A stretch of DNA of 17,789 nt. It comes from an uncultured Lachnospiraceae bacterium. Its GTDB lineage: Bacteria > Bacillota > Clostridia > Lachnospirales > Lachnospiraceae. Shown in pieces: positions 7,068 through 14,100 of this stretch. The translations under genes were made by a program, and so were the position numbers. The stretch is from contig CAJUBE010000053.1 in assembly GCA_910584725.1 (NCBI GenBank), positions 1 through 17,789 on the forward strand, given 5' to 3'. How positions within the stretch are numbered: position 1 is the stretch's first letter; each line of letters starts with the position of its first letter. The notes below the pieces were generated by a model. It did not search any database, was not told the origin of the DNA, and saw only the letters and a list, made by a program, of their open reading frames with translations.

Positions 7068-8807
7068 TTATTTTCCCTTGTTCTCTCTTTCCAAAATCAT
7101 GTCATCAATAGCGTTCCCCGGCGGGACAATCGGCATGACATTGGCTTCTCTGTCTATGATAAACTCAATCACCGTAGGCGTTTTTGTATTCTGTTTCGCA
7201 CGGTTCAGAGCCTTTTTTATCTCTTCCGCCTTAGTGACACGGATTCCTTTCGCGCCATAGCTTTCCGCCAGTGCCACAAAATCCGGGGTGTATTCCGGGC
7301 AGCGGTGACCGGGCTTGTTACAGCCTGTCTCGCAGCTTCTCCGATAGCGCATACAGGTGCTCGAATACCGCCTGTCATAAAACATTTCCTGCCACTGGCG
7401 CACATTCCCTAAATATCCGTTGTTCAGTATGCAGACAATGATTGGCAGTTCATAGACAACCGCAGTCGCCATCTCCTGCACATTCATCTGCATCCCGCCA
7501 TCGCCGGATATGACGATGACGTCTCTTTGCGGATTGCCAAGTTTTGCCCCGATTGCGGCGGGAAAGCCATATCCCATTGTACCCAGACCGCCCGACGTCA
7601 GCATTTGCGTGTCCCCTTCCATTGCAAGAAATTGTGTTGCCCACAACTGGTTCTGACCCACGTCCGCAGCGACGATAGCATCTTTGAACATTTCATTGAT
7701 GGATTGTATAATCTTCTGTGGTGTCAGACCGGCTTCTCCCATCGTAAGCGGATATTCCTTTTTCCACCATTCTATTTTATTTTTCCACTCGGAGATGCTG
7801 AGCGGTTCTGCCTTTTCAAGCAATGCGCATATCGCCTTTTTCGCGTCGGCTGCCACGGGAATATCCGCCTCAATATTGCGGGAAATAGACGCTGCGTCCA
7901 CATCGATATGGATAATCTTTGCATTTACCGCAAATTTTTCTGCCTTTCCCGTAATGCGGTCATTGAAACGTGTGCCTATCGCAAAAAGGACATCGCAGTT
8001 ACTGATCGCGGCATTGGCGGCATAGCTCCCGTGTATGCCTATATTGCCGACATACAAACGGCTGGTTGTGGGAATCGCCCCTTTTCCCATAATCGTCGTA
8101 ATAACAGGTACGCCTGTCAGTTCCGCAAGCTGTGTCATTTCCTTCTTTGCGCGGGCAATCTTTACGCCGCCGCCTATCAGAAAAACAGGTTTCTGCGCCT
8201 GATTCAAAATGTCCAGCGCCTTATGTAACTGTCCCATATGTACGGAAGGATCGGGCTTACACTCTCTGCACATCATTTCCCTCGGGTAGCAGTCGCTGCC
8301 GTAAGCCCGCTGGATATCCTTGGGCAGATCAACAACCACAACTCCCGGTTTTCCTGTCTTTGCGATATAAAACGCCTTTTTGATTGTCTCCGCCAGCTCT
8401 TCCCTCTCACGCACCGTTACGGCATATTTACTGATACTTTTTGTGATCCCCACAATGTCCACTTCCTGAAAGGCGTCATGCCCAATAAGGTGAGTCGGCA
8501 CCTGTCCCGTAAAGCATACGAGCGGAACGCTGTCATAATTCGCGGTGGCGATGCCTGTCACAAGATTCGTGGCGCCCGGTCCGCTTGTCACAAGGCAGAC
8601 ACCAACTTTACCCGTAGAACGCGCGTAACCGTCCGCCGCATGGACCAGACCCTGCTCATGGCGCGGCAGGATCACGTCTATTTTCTCTTCTCCATAAAGC
8701 GCGTCAAACAGATCGATCGCCTGTCCTCCCGGATAAGCGAACAGCGTGTCAACCCCTTCTTCTTTCAGCGCTTTCACAAATAAATCTGCTCCCGTAATCT
8801 GTTCCAT
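7068..8807 (-). CDS. ilvB: Acetolactate synthase, large (catalytic) subunit
   Basis: A 579-residue thiamine-diphosphate enzyme that joins two pyruvates to acetolactate (valine/leucine route), or pyruvate and 2-oxobutyrate to acetohydroxybutyrate (isoleucine route), in the cytoplasm. The N-terminal pyrimidine-binding domain has the catalytic Glu at about 51 (LPRHEQG). A central FAD-type domain follows, then the C-terminal diphosphate-binding domain with GDGG at 435-438 and NNGYLG at 462-467 (the GDG-N26-NN metal/ThDP motif). Near the C-terminus four cysteines at 485, 492, 496 and 503 (C-x6-C-x3-C-x6-C) lie just after the YDRRYSST segment, in a place where shorter IlvB proteins have none. The start at 8807 follows AGGTGGAAG; the frame is open upstream to 8846. 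No regulatory subunit gene (ilvN) is adjacent, so the partner is encoded elsewhere or absent. It ends 9 bases from the convergent PadR gene. Confidence 0.95.
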   Translation of the reverse strand: MEQITGADLFVKALKEEGVDTLFAYPGGQAIDLFDALYGEEKIDVILPRHEQGLVHAADGYARSTGKVGVCLVTSGPGATNLVTGIATANYDSVPLVCFTGQVPTHLIGHDAFQEVDIVGITKSISKYAVTVREREELAETIKKAFYIAKTGKPGVVVVDLPKDIQRAYGSDCYPREMMCRECKPDPSVHMGQLHKALDILNQAQKPVFLIGGGVKIARAKKEMTQLAELTGVPVITTIMGKGAIPTTSRLYVGNIGIHGSYAANAAISNCDVLFAIGTRFNDRITGKAEKFAVNAKIIHIDVDAASISRNIEADIPVAADAKKAICALLEKAEPLSISEWKNKIEWWKKEYPLTMGEAGLTPQKIIQSINEMFKDAIVAADVGQNQLWATQFLAMEGDTQMLTSGGLGTMGYGFPAAIGAKLGNPQRDVIVISGDGGMQMNVQEMATAVVYELPIIVCILNNGYLGNVRQWQEMFYDRRYSSTCMRYRRSCETGCNKPGHRCPEYTPDFVALAESYGAKGIRVTKAEEIKKALNRAKQNTKTPTVIEFIIDREANVMPIVPPGNAIDDMILERENKGK

Positions 8808-8826
8808 AGTTTCTTCCACCTTCCAT

Positions 8827-8841
8827 GCGTGTACTTGCTTG
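8827..8841. promoter_or_regulatory. Candidate TetR operator upstream of ilvB
   Basis: GCGTGTACTTGCTTG, about 20 bases before the ilvB start, matches 13 of 15 bases of the reverse complement of the sequence at 9499-9513 just before the TetR start. Nine bases (TGTACTTGC) are identical. A shared site in front of the regulator and its neighbour is typical of TetR control, but binding is inferred. Confidence 0.4.
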
Positions 8842-8859
8842 CGCAAATTTTATTTTTAT

Positions 8860-8883
8860 AGGAAACGACTTCTGCCGTTTCCT
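8860..8883. repeat. Perfect 8-bp inverted repeat between TetR and ilvB
   Basis: AGGAAACG (8860-8867) and CGTTTCCT (8876-8883) flank an 8-base loop. On the minus strand it follows the TetR gene and precedes TATAAAAATAAAATTT. The tract after the stem is A-rich rather than T-rich, so it is a poor intrinsic terminator. It could be an operator overlapping an ilvB promoter (possible -10 TATAAA at 8859-8854) or a weak RNA hairpin. Confidence 0.4.
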
Positions 8884-8907
8884 GTTGCATTGCCATCCGA
8901 CTCAATT

Positions 8908-9483
8908 TTACTGGTAAATTCCTTTTACAAACATCTGTACACTTTCATTGATGTATTGATCTTTTTCAATAGCCGTAAGCTCTTTTCCGAAGGATGCCTG
9001 CAAAAATGTGTACCCGAATGTCGCGGAAAAAACAGTCAGTGCCAGCGTCTCAAAGTCTTTTTTCGGTATCTTCCCCATCTCGCACATTTTGTTTAAGTAA
9101 TCGGTGAATGTCGTCAAAAACGCCTGTGGAACTTTCATAATGAGCTGTCTGGTCTCCTCATAGAGCTGCGGCGCCCGCAGTCCGATTGACAGATTGACGA
9201 AATCCGGTGTCATCCGGTCAATATATGCCCTCATAAACATTTCCAGATCCGCCTGCAAATCCCACGCTGCCTTTTCAAAGACCTCTGGTACGACACCTGC
9301 CCGCCAGCCCGCCTGATTAGCCCCCTGCAAAACAATGTCCTTTTTGCTGGCAAACTTGCGGAACAGGGTACACTCATTGACACCGGCTGCCCTCGCAATC
9401 TCCTTCGTGGTCGTTGCCACATATCCTTTATCCCGGACTAATGCCATCGCCGCGTCTATGATTTTCTGGCTTGTTTCATCCAA
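8908..9483 (-). CDS. TetR family transcriptional regulator
   Basis: A TetR/AcrR-type regulator of about 191 residues. The N-terminal helix-turn-helix is clear: KIIDAAMALVRDKGYVATTT, then KEIARAAGVNECTLFRKFASK, the standard TetR recognition region. A helical ligand-binding and dimerisation domain with no specific signature follows. The start is set at TTG 9483 because AAGGAGG lies exactly 8 bases upstream; ATG 9501 has no ribosome site and lies only about 10 bases after the predicted transcription start, and ATG 9546 lies in the -35 box. It sits between the ABC exporter operon and ilvB, has its own promoter, and carries a candidate operator next to its start, which suggests autorepression. The target could be ilvB, the ABC operon or a distant gene. 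Confidence 0.9.
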   Translation of the reverse strand: MDETSQKIIDAAMALVRDKGYVATTTKEIARAAGVNECTLFRKFASKKDIVLQGANQAGWRAGVVPEVFEKAAWDLQADLEMFMRAYIDRMTPDFVNLSIGLRAPQLYEETRQLIMKVPQAFLTTFTDYLNKMCEMGKIPKKDFETLALTVFSATFGYTFLQASFGKELTAIEKDQYINESVQMFVKGIYQ

Positions 9484-9498
9484 ATCCGCTTCCTCCTT

Positions 9499-9513
9499 CA
9501 TGCAAGTACATGC
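9499..9513. promoter_or_regulatory. Candidate TetR operator at the TetR start
   Basis: CATGCAAGTACATGC has self-complementary CATG ends and lies between the -10 box and the ribosome site of the TetR gene. It nearly repeats the motif at 8827-8841, in the opposite orientation. A bound protein here would block initiation of its own gene. Confidence 0.4.
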
Positions 9514-9517
9514 TTTC

Positions 9518-9546
9518 ATGTTAACAGATAAGATATTACAAGTCAA
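9518..9546 (-). promoter_or_regulatory. Promoter of the TetR gene
   Basis: On the minus strand TTGACT (9546-9541) is followed after 17 bases by TAACAT (9523-9518). The predicted start near 9511 leaves a leader of about 28 bases to the TTG start codon at 9483. Confidence 0.65.
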
Positions 9547-9585
9547 TGTGTTTTTTGTCGTTATTGATTAACGCCGGTTCTCGGC

Positions 9586-10596
9586 TCAACCCGACAGGCT
9601 TCTCCACCATTTAGAAATGGACAGATAAAGCGCAAACCAACCGACACCATGCGCCACAAGAATAGCCAAATCCTTCGCAATCACCATCTCCCCACCGGCA
9701 GCCAGACTCATAATCCCTTCAAAAGCCGCACAGGACGGCACCAGATAGCAGATCACCGCAGCCAGACCGTTCACCTCCGCCAGATACGACACCAGCGGCA
9801 CCGCCATAAATACGATCATAATGATCTTAATATACACAACCCCGACCATAAGGCTTGCTGAAAACCTGCCCACAAACAGACCTACCAGCGCCGCTACAAA
9901 TGCGGAGAGAACAATGAGCATCATCATAAGAAATGCGCGCCTTACAGACAATCGGAAATAACAGCAGGCTGTCAGTGCCGCCGACAGGCATCCGCCAATA
10001 AAGCCGACAAAGATTTTCTGCATCACATACCCGCCCTGTGTTATCGGCAGTATCTGATTGACCAGCTCCACGCCGTTTTCCTTTTCCGCAATCATGTTCA
10101 TGGCGTTAAAGGTACATCCCATAAACATGGCGACAATCAAGGTTATGGCAATAAATATGTTTTGGAATCCGTCCATCAGATCCGGGTGCCCTAAAACAGT
10201 GACTTTGAACTGTTTGGCGCTTTCTCTCCCCTCGTACAATGCCGGAAGCGTGTCAGCCGTCTGGCGGAATATATCCAGTTCATCGCCGGATACCATTGTC
10301 CGTATGTTTACGCCGTCAGCCCTTACGCCGATCATGTAGGTAGAAGGTTCGTTGACTGCGGCGACTAATTCTTCCGGCGTTTCATACGGGGTCACGGAAC
10401 CGTACCTCTCCAGCCACGAAACGGTCCGGGCGGACAGGTCATTTTCCAACACGCCAAAATGAAACTCCGTCACAGAAGAAAGATCGATCCCGCCGATCAT
10501 GCGCAGAGCAACTGCAGCCACGATTGGCAGAAGAAACGACATGATGCAAAATTTGTCTTTCCACACACTTTTTAACTGATAAAATAAACCCCTCAC
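9586..10596 (-). CDS. ABC-2 type exporter permease, second subunit
   Basis: A 336-residue membrane protein with the layout of ABC-2 permeases. A first span lies at about 17-37, an extracytoplasmic segment of roughly 105 residues at 38-145, then five further spans. The cytoplasmic coupling segment after span 2 (AEKENGVELVNQILPITQGG) is typical of the family and contacts the ATPase. Start GTG 10596 is preceded by AAAGGAGG 7 bases away and lies 2 bases after the stop of the first permease; upstream in-frame codons lie inside that gene. It forms a heteromeric transporter with the two preceding gene products. No clear terminator follows, only a 4-bp GCCG/CGGC stem with no T-run. Confidence 0.88.
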   Translation of the reverse strand: MRGLFYQLKSVWKDKFCIMSFLLPIVAAVALRMIGGIDLSSVTEFHFGVLENDLSARTVSWLERYGSVTPYETPEELVAAVNEPSTYMIGVRADGVNIRTMVSGDELDIFRQTADTLPALYEGRESAKQFKVTVLGHPDLMDGFQNIFIAITLIVAMFMGCTFNAMNMIAEKENGVELVNQILPITQGGYVMQKIFVGFIGGCLSAALTACCYFRLSVRRAFLMMMLIVLSAFVAALVGLFVGRFSASLMVGVVYIKIIMIVFMAVPLVSYLAEVNGLAAVICYLVPSCAAFEGIMSLAAGGEMVIAKDLAILVAHGVGWFALYLSISKWWRSLSG

Positions 10597-10598
10597 GG

Positions 10599-11675
10599 TC
10601 AGCCCTCCTTTTTCATTTCCCTGCGAAACGCCGCCCGGACAATCAGAAACAAAGCGGCAATCCCGCAGACAGCGCAAATATAGTAAACAGAATTTGCGGC
10701 TTGCGTCCCGAAGCAGGCATTTTTAAGCCCCATATACACGTGATAAAAGGGATGCCAGTTGATCCACGCCATTTTTACCGAAGTATTTGCCAACAAAAAT
10801 ACAGGCGCAGCAGCAAAAATGGCGATTACCAGATAGGCAAGAGAAAACTGCCGGAAATCCTTCAGCATCATCATGCACCCGAAGCCCGTAAGCGACATGA
10901 CCAATGACAGTATCGCTGTCTGCACCAATACGGCTGGCAAAATGACGGCGGCATCTGGAAATCCTATATTTAGTACGACCATCCATGCCGCAAACACCAG
11001 ATCAGACAACAAAAACAGGATGATTTTAGATATGATAAACAAACTCTTTGGAAATGGCAGGACTGCGTGGACACGGATAACCCCCATCTGCTTCTCCTTA
11101 AACAGCACCGAGGCAATGCCCAGAAAACCGACCGCAACGATTTCTATAAACAACAGTTCACAGCACATTTCCTTTCGCTGTTTTAATTCCGGCGTATTGC
11201 TGCCCACCACCTGCGCTTTGTAATCATTTTGCCATTGAAGAAGCGACAGCGCATAATCCGCCCTGTGGTTGTCCGTTTTTTCGCTTCCAAAGTAGAAAAC
11301 AATTTCCGGCACGCCGGAGCTGGCATCTATCCCTACGCCGTTTGTATCCTTGGAAAGCACGGCATCCAATTCTTCCGGCGACGCCACCGGGCAGACCAGA
11401 TCGGACGCTTCGCCCTGCGTCCCCTGCGGGTCATACAGATATACATGGTAAAGCTCGGCATTCATATAATGAATGTATCCAAAGTGAATAAACAGCGTAT
11501 AAAGAACTAACGACCCCAAAGCGACAAGGAAGAATTTCCCGAATATCAGCATACGAAAGTCCTTTTTTAACAGCGAGCAGAAATTTCCCCAGCTCGACCA
11601 CATCTCGCCACCGTTTCTCGTCAAACTGCGATTCCTGCAGGCATAATCACAGCTTCCCTCGTTATTATCCCACAT
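10599..11675 (-). CDS. ABC-2 type exporter permease, first subunit
   Basis: A 358-residue ABC-2 permease. After a 40-residue cytoplasmic start come a first span (about 47-67), an extracytoplasmic segment of about 100 residues (68-172), a second span with the coupling loop KEKQMGVIRVHAVLPFPKS, and four more spans ending in a basic tail (RAAFRREMKKEG). The N-terminus including LLKKDFRMLIFGKFF resembles permeases often labelled as fluoroquinolone-export subunits, but that label says little about substrate. ATG 11675 overlaps the ATPase stop (TGATG) and has GGGGG 8 bases upstream; GTG 11678 or ATG 11603 are possible alternatives. The two permeases share layout but little sequence, so the exporter probably has one of each. 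Confidence 0.86.
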   Translation of the reverse strand: MWDNNEGSCDYACRNRSLTRNGGEMWSSWGNFCSLLKKDFRMLIFGKFFLVALGSLVLYTLFIHFGYIHYMNAELYHVYLYDPQGTQGEASDLVCPVASPEELDAVLSKDTNGVGIDASSGVPEIVFYFGSEKTDNHRADYALSLLQWQNDYKAQVVGSNTPELKQRKEMCCELLFIEIVAVGFLGIASVLFKEKQMGVIRVHAVLPFPKSLFIISKIILFLLSDLVFAAWMVVLNIGFPDAAVILPAVLVQTAILSLVMSLTGFGCMMMLKDFRQFSLAYLVIAIFAAAPVFLLANTSVKMAWINWHPFYHVYMGLKNACFGTQAANSVYYICAVCGIAALFLIVRAAFRREMKKEG

Positions 11676-12523
11676 CACGAAAGCCCCCTTCCCGTATATT
11701 GGATAAACATGTCCTCCAAAGTCGGCTCCTCCGAATGAAAGCTGATGATTTCATCGTGTGGGAAGGAAATACCAGCTTGAAGCGCCGAAGCTTCGATTGT
11801 TTTTTCTTCCCGTCTGCCTTGATATTGGTAAACAATCTTGATACAGTGATTACTGTTCTGCTCTTTCAGCCTGTTCGGTGTGTCCAGTGCAACAATCGTC
11901 CCATCACTGATAAAAGCCACCCTGTCACATAGCAGATCCGCATCCAGCATATTGTGTGTAGTCAGAAACACGGTCGTGCCTTTCCTCCGCTCCTCTTCTA
12001 TGATCCTGCGAAAAAGGACCGCGCCTGACGGGTCGAGCCCGCTGGTCGGCTCATCCAGAAATAATAATCTGGGGCTGCTGACCAGCGCCCTTGCCATACT
12101 GACGCGCTGCCGCATTCCTTTGGAGTATGAGGAAACGGGCTTTTTCAGATAGTCCGTCTTAAACTCCAGTTTTTCTAAGATTTCCCCGATGTCCCTGCAC
12201 TGGTTTGCCGGATAAAAGGAAGCAAAGTATTTCAGATTGTCGATGGCGCTCAAATTTGCGTACAGGTAGGGAAATTCAAACAAAACGCCTATCTTCCCGA
12301 AAAAATCCTTCGTATGCACCGTGGAAATATCCTGTCCGAACACCGACACATAACCGCCGTGTCCTTTTAAAATGCCGGTGAGGATTTTCTGTGTCGTGGA
12401 CTTCCCCGATCCGTTCGGACCGAGAAATCCGAAGATTTCCCCGTCTCCCACCATAAAATTCAGACCGTGCAGCGCCTGCCTATCTTTCCCGTAAGAAAAC
12501 GTCAGATTTTTGACTTCGATCAT
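11675..12523 (-). CDS. ABC exporter ATP-binding protein with E-loop
   Basis: A 282-residue ATPase that powers the exporter. Walker A is GPNGSGKST at 35-43, the signature region SYSKGMRQR at 132-140 (in place of LSGGQ), Walker B LLFLDEP at 153-159, D-loop SGLDP, and the switch His at 190. At the position of the Q-loop the sequence is GVLFEFPYLYANLSA, with Glu83 instead of Gln. This E-loop is known from lantibiotic-immunity (LanF) and bacitracin-type exporters. The start at 12523 fits the family N-terminus (MIEVKNLTFSYG) and overlaps the stop of the small membrane protein gene (ATGA). The frame is open upstream to 12655, but that part is the small gene read in another frame. The tight coupling to both neighbours implies a fixed subunit ratio. 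Confidence 0.93.
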   Translation of the reverse strand: MIEVKNLTFSYGKDRQALHGLNFMVGDGEIFGFLGPNGSGKSTTQKILTGILKGHGGYVSVFGQDISTVHTKDFFGKIGVLFEFPYLYANLSAIDNLKYFASFYPANQCRDIGEILEKLEFKTDYLKKPVSSYSKGMRQRVSMARALVSSPRLLFLDEPTSGLDPSGAVLFRRIIEEERRKGTTVFLTTHNMLDADLLCDRVAFISDGTIVALDTPNRLKEQNSNHCIKIVYQYQGRREEKTIEASALQAGISFPHDEIISFHSEEPTLEDMFIQYTGRGLS

Positions 12524-12672
12524 TCGTCCGCACCCCATTTCCCGCCTTGGCTTTCTCTTCTTTCCTGCTGACGCCTGCTCCACCATTTCATAAAGCGGAT
12601 CTTGAAGGGGATAGAGATTACCAGTAATGCCACGATGAGCAGCCACCAATACCACTCGACTCCTAAAAACAT
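12520..12672 (-). CDS. Small single-span membrane protein (50 residues) leading the ABC operon
   Basis: A short frame from ATG 12672 to TGA 12520 encodes 50 residues. The N-terminus is MFLGVEWYWWLLIVALLVIS, one membrane span rich in Trp, followed by a basic stretch with IRFMKWWSRRQQERRE and a short acidic end (GADE). By the positive-inside rule the N-terminus faces out and the C-terminus stays in the cytoplasm. GGGAGGTG lies 5 bases before the ATG, one of the strongest ribosome sites in the window. The stop overlaps the ATPase start (ATGA), so the genes are translationally coupled. No known family was recognised. It could be a subunit, stabiliser or sensor of the exporter. Confidence 0.78.
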   Translation of the reverse strand: MFLGVEWYWWLLIVALLVISIPFKIRFMKWWSRRQQERRESQGGKWGADE

Positions 12673-12702
12673 AAAAACACCTCCCTGTCAGTCGTTTTAA
12701 AT

Positions 12703-12757
12703 AAAATAGACCCGGGAGGTGAAATTAAGGTGTGTTCTCTGTGAAATTAACGTGAAA
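12703..12757 (-). promoter_or_regulatory. Activator-type promoter of the ABC operon: four 11-bp-spaced boxes plus -10
   Basis: On the plus strand the hexamers GTGAAA (12719), GTGTGT (12730), GTGAAA (12741) and GTGAAA (12752) start exactly 11 bp apart; on the coding strand they read TTTCAC. The last one ends 10 bases before TATTTT (12708-12703), a possible -10, and there is no normal -35. Direct repeats with 11-bp phase replacing the -35 are the known layout of OmpR/PhoB-family activation sites. The nearest such regulator is the one at 14101-14841. The positions are seen directly; the binding partner is inferred. Confidence 0.65.
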
Positions 12758-12805
12758 AGTGCTTCTAAAGACGTCCCGCCATAGGACGGGACGCCAAGAA
12801 GCACT
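12758..12805 (-). terminator. Long stem-loop, probable end of the two-component operon
   Basis: AGTGCTTCT (12758-12766) pairs with AGAAGCACT (12797-12805), and inside it a second stem GTCCCG/CGGGAC closes a short loop. On the minus strand the structure is followed by TTTT (12758-12755), a short T-run. It probably terminates transcription from the kinase gene before the ABC promoter, though the T-run is weaker than that of a strong terminator. Confidence 0.5.
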
Positions 12806-12817
12806 AAGTTTCACGCA

Positions 12818-12845
12818 GGAGAATGCCTAAAATACGGCATTCTCC
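12818..12845. repeat. Perfect 10-bp inverted repeat in the kinase-ABC intergenic region
   Basis: GGAGAATGCC (12818-12827) and GGCATTCTCC (12836-12845) flank an 8-base loop. The 12-mer GCATTCTCCGCA at 12837-12848 recurs at 12909-12920, where it sits in a smaller TTTGC/GCAAA stem (12906-12922). No T-run follows on either strand, so it is not a plain terminator. The 12673-12941 stretch contains no other gene that I can support. Confidence 0.6.
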
Positions 12846-12941
12846 GCATTGATTTGAAATTCCGCAGAGTGGAATCATGGAGGTTATCGTGAAAAAATCG
12901 ACTGCTTTGCATTCTCCGCAAATAATTGAAGCATCACCAAT

Positions 12942-14036
12942 TCAAAATCCACCATTCGTATATTCATACGATACAGCAGGAATAGAGAAGAAAAACCGAA
13001 CGCCGTCCGTCACGTTTTCCGCGCCGTATGTTAAATTCTGCATGGACAAAATCTGTGCGGCAATCGCAAGCCCCAGTCCGGAGCCGCTGTATTTCGCGTC
13101 TTTATCGCGGTAAAATTTTTCCCAGATTTTAGGCAACTTATCCTGCGGTATCAAAGCCCCCTGATTATAGATGGAAAAATGGAGCATATTGTCCTGTTCG
13201 ACTAAAGATAGCCGCAAAATACCTTTGGGGGATACATTCTTTTTCGCGTTGACTATGAAATTGTTCAAAACCTGCTCCATGCGCTGTTTATCCGTATTGA
13301 CAAAAACCTTGTGGTCCGGGAGTTCATACTGCAGCGCAAAATCGGTTTCCGGCATATCGATCAGCAACCGTCCCGCGACCATTTCCACCAGCTCCACGAA
13401 ATCAAATCGTTCCGGCGTCAATGACACAGCCCCGTTTTCCAGAGCGGACAAATCCAGCAGCGTCTCGATCAGCGCACTCATTCTCTCTGTTTCCGAAATG
13501 ATGATCCCGGCATATTTCTGCCTCTTTTCCTCGTCCGTTTCATCCTGTATGCCCTCCGCATAGGCGCGGATCACCCCTATCGGCGTTTTCATTTCATGGG
13601 AAAGGCGGTCCGTCAATTCTTTTCTTTCCCCCAACAGTTTCCTTTCCCGCCGCACATCGTTTTCAAGCCGGACATTTGCGTTCTCCAGTTTCCCAAACGT
13701 ATCCTGCAAGTTTTCGGACATTTTGTTGAGATTGTCCGCGAGCGCCCCGAACTCGTCCTTCGATGTTATTGTACAAGGCACGGAAAAATCCAGCCTTGCC
13801 GCCCTGTGTGCCATTTCGCAGATGTTGTCGATGGGGTCTGAAATAAACCGTCCCAGCAGATAATCTATGATCAAAATCAGTAAGATAACAAAGACGACCC
13901 ACAGCAAAAAAGAGAGATTCTGATCCAGCGGCAGTCTTGTTGAAACCAGATAGGAAAGCAGCAGAGCGATACCCGCAATCTTCGAGACCATGATTATTTT
14001 TTTCCGTACCGTGCGGAGTGAAAATTGTTCTTTCAT
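12942..14036 (-). CDS. Sensor histidine kinase with very short extracytoplasmic loop
   Basis: A 364-residue membrane kinase. Two spans at about 17-34 and 41-62 are joined by only about 6-9 external residues, then come a HAMP linker (63-115), a coiled coil, the dimerisation domain with phospho-acceptor His147 (LSHEMKTP), and an ATPase domain with N-box around 258-263 (NNFIVNAKK) and G-box GSGLGLA at 318-324. A loop this short suggests sensing inside the membrane or through a partner, as in kinases paired with peptide exporters, although those of the BceS type usually lack HAMP. GAGGG lies before the ATG. It is 64 bases downstream of its regulator and faces the ABC operon, its likely target. 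Confidence 0.92.
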   Translation of the reverse strand: MKEQFSLRTVRKKIIMVSKIAGIALLLSYLVSTRLPLDQNLSFLLWVVFVILLILIIDYLLGRFISDPIDNICEMAHRAARLDFSVPCTITSKDEFGALADNLNKMSENLQDTFGKLENANVRLENDVRRERKLLGERKELTDRLSHEMKTPIGVIRAYAEGIQDETDEEKRQKYAGIIISETERMSALIETLLDLSALENGAVSLTPERFDFVELVEMVAGRLLIDMPETDFALQYELPDHKVFVNTDKQRMEQVLNNFIVNAKKNVSPKGILRLSLVEQDNMLHFSIYNQGALIPQDKLPKIWEKFYRDKDAKYSGSGLGLAIAAQILSMQNLTYGAENVTDGVRFFFSIPAVSYEYTNGGF

Positions 14037-14100
14037 GTTTCCCTCATTTCAAAACGTCACATATTTTCGGTTGCATCAAATACTCTTTTTGAGAATCTGA

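Noticed and set aside
7527..8228. 233-codon open frame on the plus strand
   Set aside because: It is antisense to ilvB, Cys/His-rich and without recognisable domains.
9586..9600. Terminator after the second permease
   Set aside because: Only a 4-bp GCCG/CGGC stem with no T-run was found downstream; not convincing.
12804..12878. 24-codon mini-ORF (MIPLCGISNQC...) on the minus strand between kinase and ABC operon
   Set aside because: No ribosome site precedes it and it consists of the repeated hairpin sequences.
12818..12922. Repeats considered as a CRISPR remnant
   Set aside because: Only two direct copies of 12 bases plus one inverted copy, irregular spacing, no cas genes.
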